DNA of 64,000 nucleotides. It comes from Bombyx mori. Taxonomy: Eukaryota > Arthropoda > Insecta > Lepidoptera > Bombycidae. The stretch is taken from positions 4,217,501 to 4,281,500 of the forward strand of contig NC_085112.1 in assembly GCF_030269925.1 (NCBI RefSeq), written 5' to 3'. Position numbers and translations under genes: made by a program. Numbering within the stretch: position 1 is the stretch's first letter; each line of letters starts with the position of its first letter. Below the pieces are notes generated by a model. It made no database searches. It was not told where the DNA came from and saw only the letters and a list, made by a program, of their open reading frames with translations. Shown here one piece after another: positions 63,446 to 64,000 of this stretch.

Positions 63446-63702
63446 TTTTTGCTGGTGGTAGAACCTGTTGTGAGTCCGCGCGGGTAGGTACCTACCTAGA
63501 CCTAGGTCTATTTTTGCCGTGAAGCAGTAATGCGTTTCGGTTTGAAGGGTGGGGCAGCCGTTGTAATTATACTGAGACCTTACAACTTATATCTCAAGGT
63601 GGGTGGCGCATTTACGTTGTAGATGTCTATGGGCTCCAGTAACCACTTAACACCAGGTGGGCTGTGAGATCGTCCACACATCTAAGCAATAAAATAAAAA
63701 AA
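63446..63702 (+). mobile_element. Bm1 SINE (5'-truncated)
   Basis: Bm1 body from GCTGGTGGTAGAACC to the AATAAAATAAAAAAA tail. The CACCACCCTGCC segment is replaced by a TACCTACCTAGACCTAGGTC-type rearrangement. Confidence 0.9.
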
Positions 63703-63793
63703 ATGTCGCTGCACGTAAATTCAACAATTCCTGAATCGCAGTGACGAGATGTTATACAGTTGATAGACGTTCTCGTATTTCTCTTGCTAAATC

Positions 63794-63896
63794 ATACTTA
63801 CCTGGCGTAGCGGATACCTATCGTGATCATGCAGGCGGTTCCCCCAGGGCGAGGCTGTTCCATTGGACTGCGGAGTGGTTGACCCTTGCGATTATT
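63794..63896 (+). pseudogene. U1 snRNA pseudogene, 3'-truncated
   Basis: Opens with the exact 5' splice-site recognition end ATACTTACCTG, then stem-loop I (GATCATG loop, GGCGGTTCCCCCAGGGCGAG), stem-loop II (CCATTGGACTGCGGAG) and TTGACCCTTGCGATTA. That is about the first 100 of ~164 nucleotides of U1; stem-loop III's remainder, the Sm site and stem-loop IV are missing, replaced by T-rich sequence. The U1A-binding loop ATTGCAC reads ATTGGAC, and stem I has an insertion. No snRNA promoter recognised upstream. Non-functional copy. Confidence 0.85.
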
Positions 63897-64000
63897 TTTA
63901 TTTTTATCAATAAAAAAATCATAATAAAAAATGTATACCCGAATAATTATTTTCTTTATTAGTCCGTCCATTAAAAATTTGAAAAGTTACATTTGGGGTT
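63897..64000. other. unassigned AT-rich end of window
   Basis: Nothing recognised. Confidence 0.3.

Overview
This looks like a piece of a silkworm-type moth genome (Bombyx or a close relative). The evidence is the many copies of a tRNA-derived SINE that I recognise as Bm1, a remnant of a telomere-type R1-clade retrotransposon sitting inside (TTAGG)n, a DD37D (maT/mori-type) mariner, Lepidoptera-style Helitron ends and AT-rich non-coding sequence. No bacterial-type genes, operons or CRISPR arrays are present.

Genes. The only host protein-coding gene I can support is at the left edge on the minus strand: six exons of VPS16 (a HOPS/CORVET core subunit), positions 3776 down to 1460, with every splice junction and phase consistent. 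They encode the N-terminal beta-propeller half; the rest lies left of the window. Around 11.1-11.6 kb there is a GC-richer block followed by a candidate non-coding first exon on the plus strand ending in a good splice donor. If real, much of the rest of the window could be its first intron. No other host exon was found with confidence. A 3'-truncated U1 snRNA pseudogene lies at 63.79 kb.

Mobile DNA dominates. The main item is a full-length two-ORF Jockey-clade LINE (41186-46341, BMC1/L1Bm-like) with intact Gag and EN-RT reading frames and an 11-bp target duplication. Related 5'-truncated copies lie at 13.0, 14.3, 15.2, 52.4, 55.7 and 59.2 kb. Others are a complete 1.3-kb mariner with TIRs and one frameshift (21087-22392); an internally deleted Tc1-like transposase gene (5.3-5.85 kb); a 2.7-kb LTR element with near-identical 270-bp LTRs, gag remnants on the minus strand and a 30-bp tandem array (29752-32476); RTE-like, R1-clade and other LINE 3' ends; about 20 Bm1 SINE copies; Helitron-like elements; and several MITEs, including a hAT-type one at 18.47 kb and two tiny palindromic elements (31 and 42 bp) with 8-bp target duplications.

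Layout: 0-4 kb VPS16 with intronic repeats; 4-11 kb intergenic repeats, MITE, Tc1 remnant, Helitron; 11-20 kb candidate first exon, LINE tails, fold-back, hAT MITE; 20-28 kb Helitron, mariner, Bm1 copies; 28-33 kb LTR element; 33-41 kb Bm1, RTE, telomeric-repeat block, palindromic repeat; 41-46 kb full-length LINE; 46-64 kb unique AT-rich sequence with scattered SINE/LINE ends, an 86-bp x 4 minisatellite and the U1 pseudogene. I found no new multi-gene system. The most novel-looking signals are the tiny fold-back elements, the paired 3'-UTR hairpins of truncated R1-like insertions, and the nested insertions with readable pre-insertion sites.
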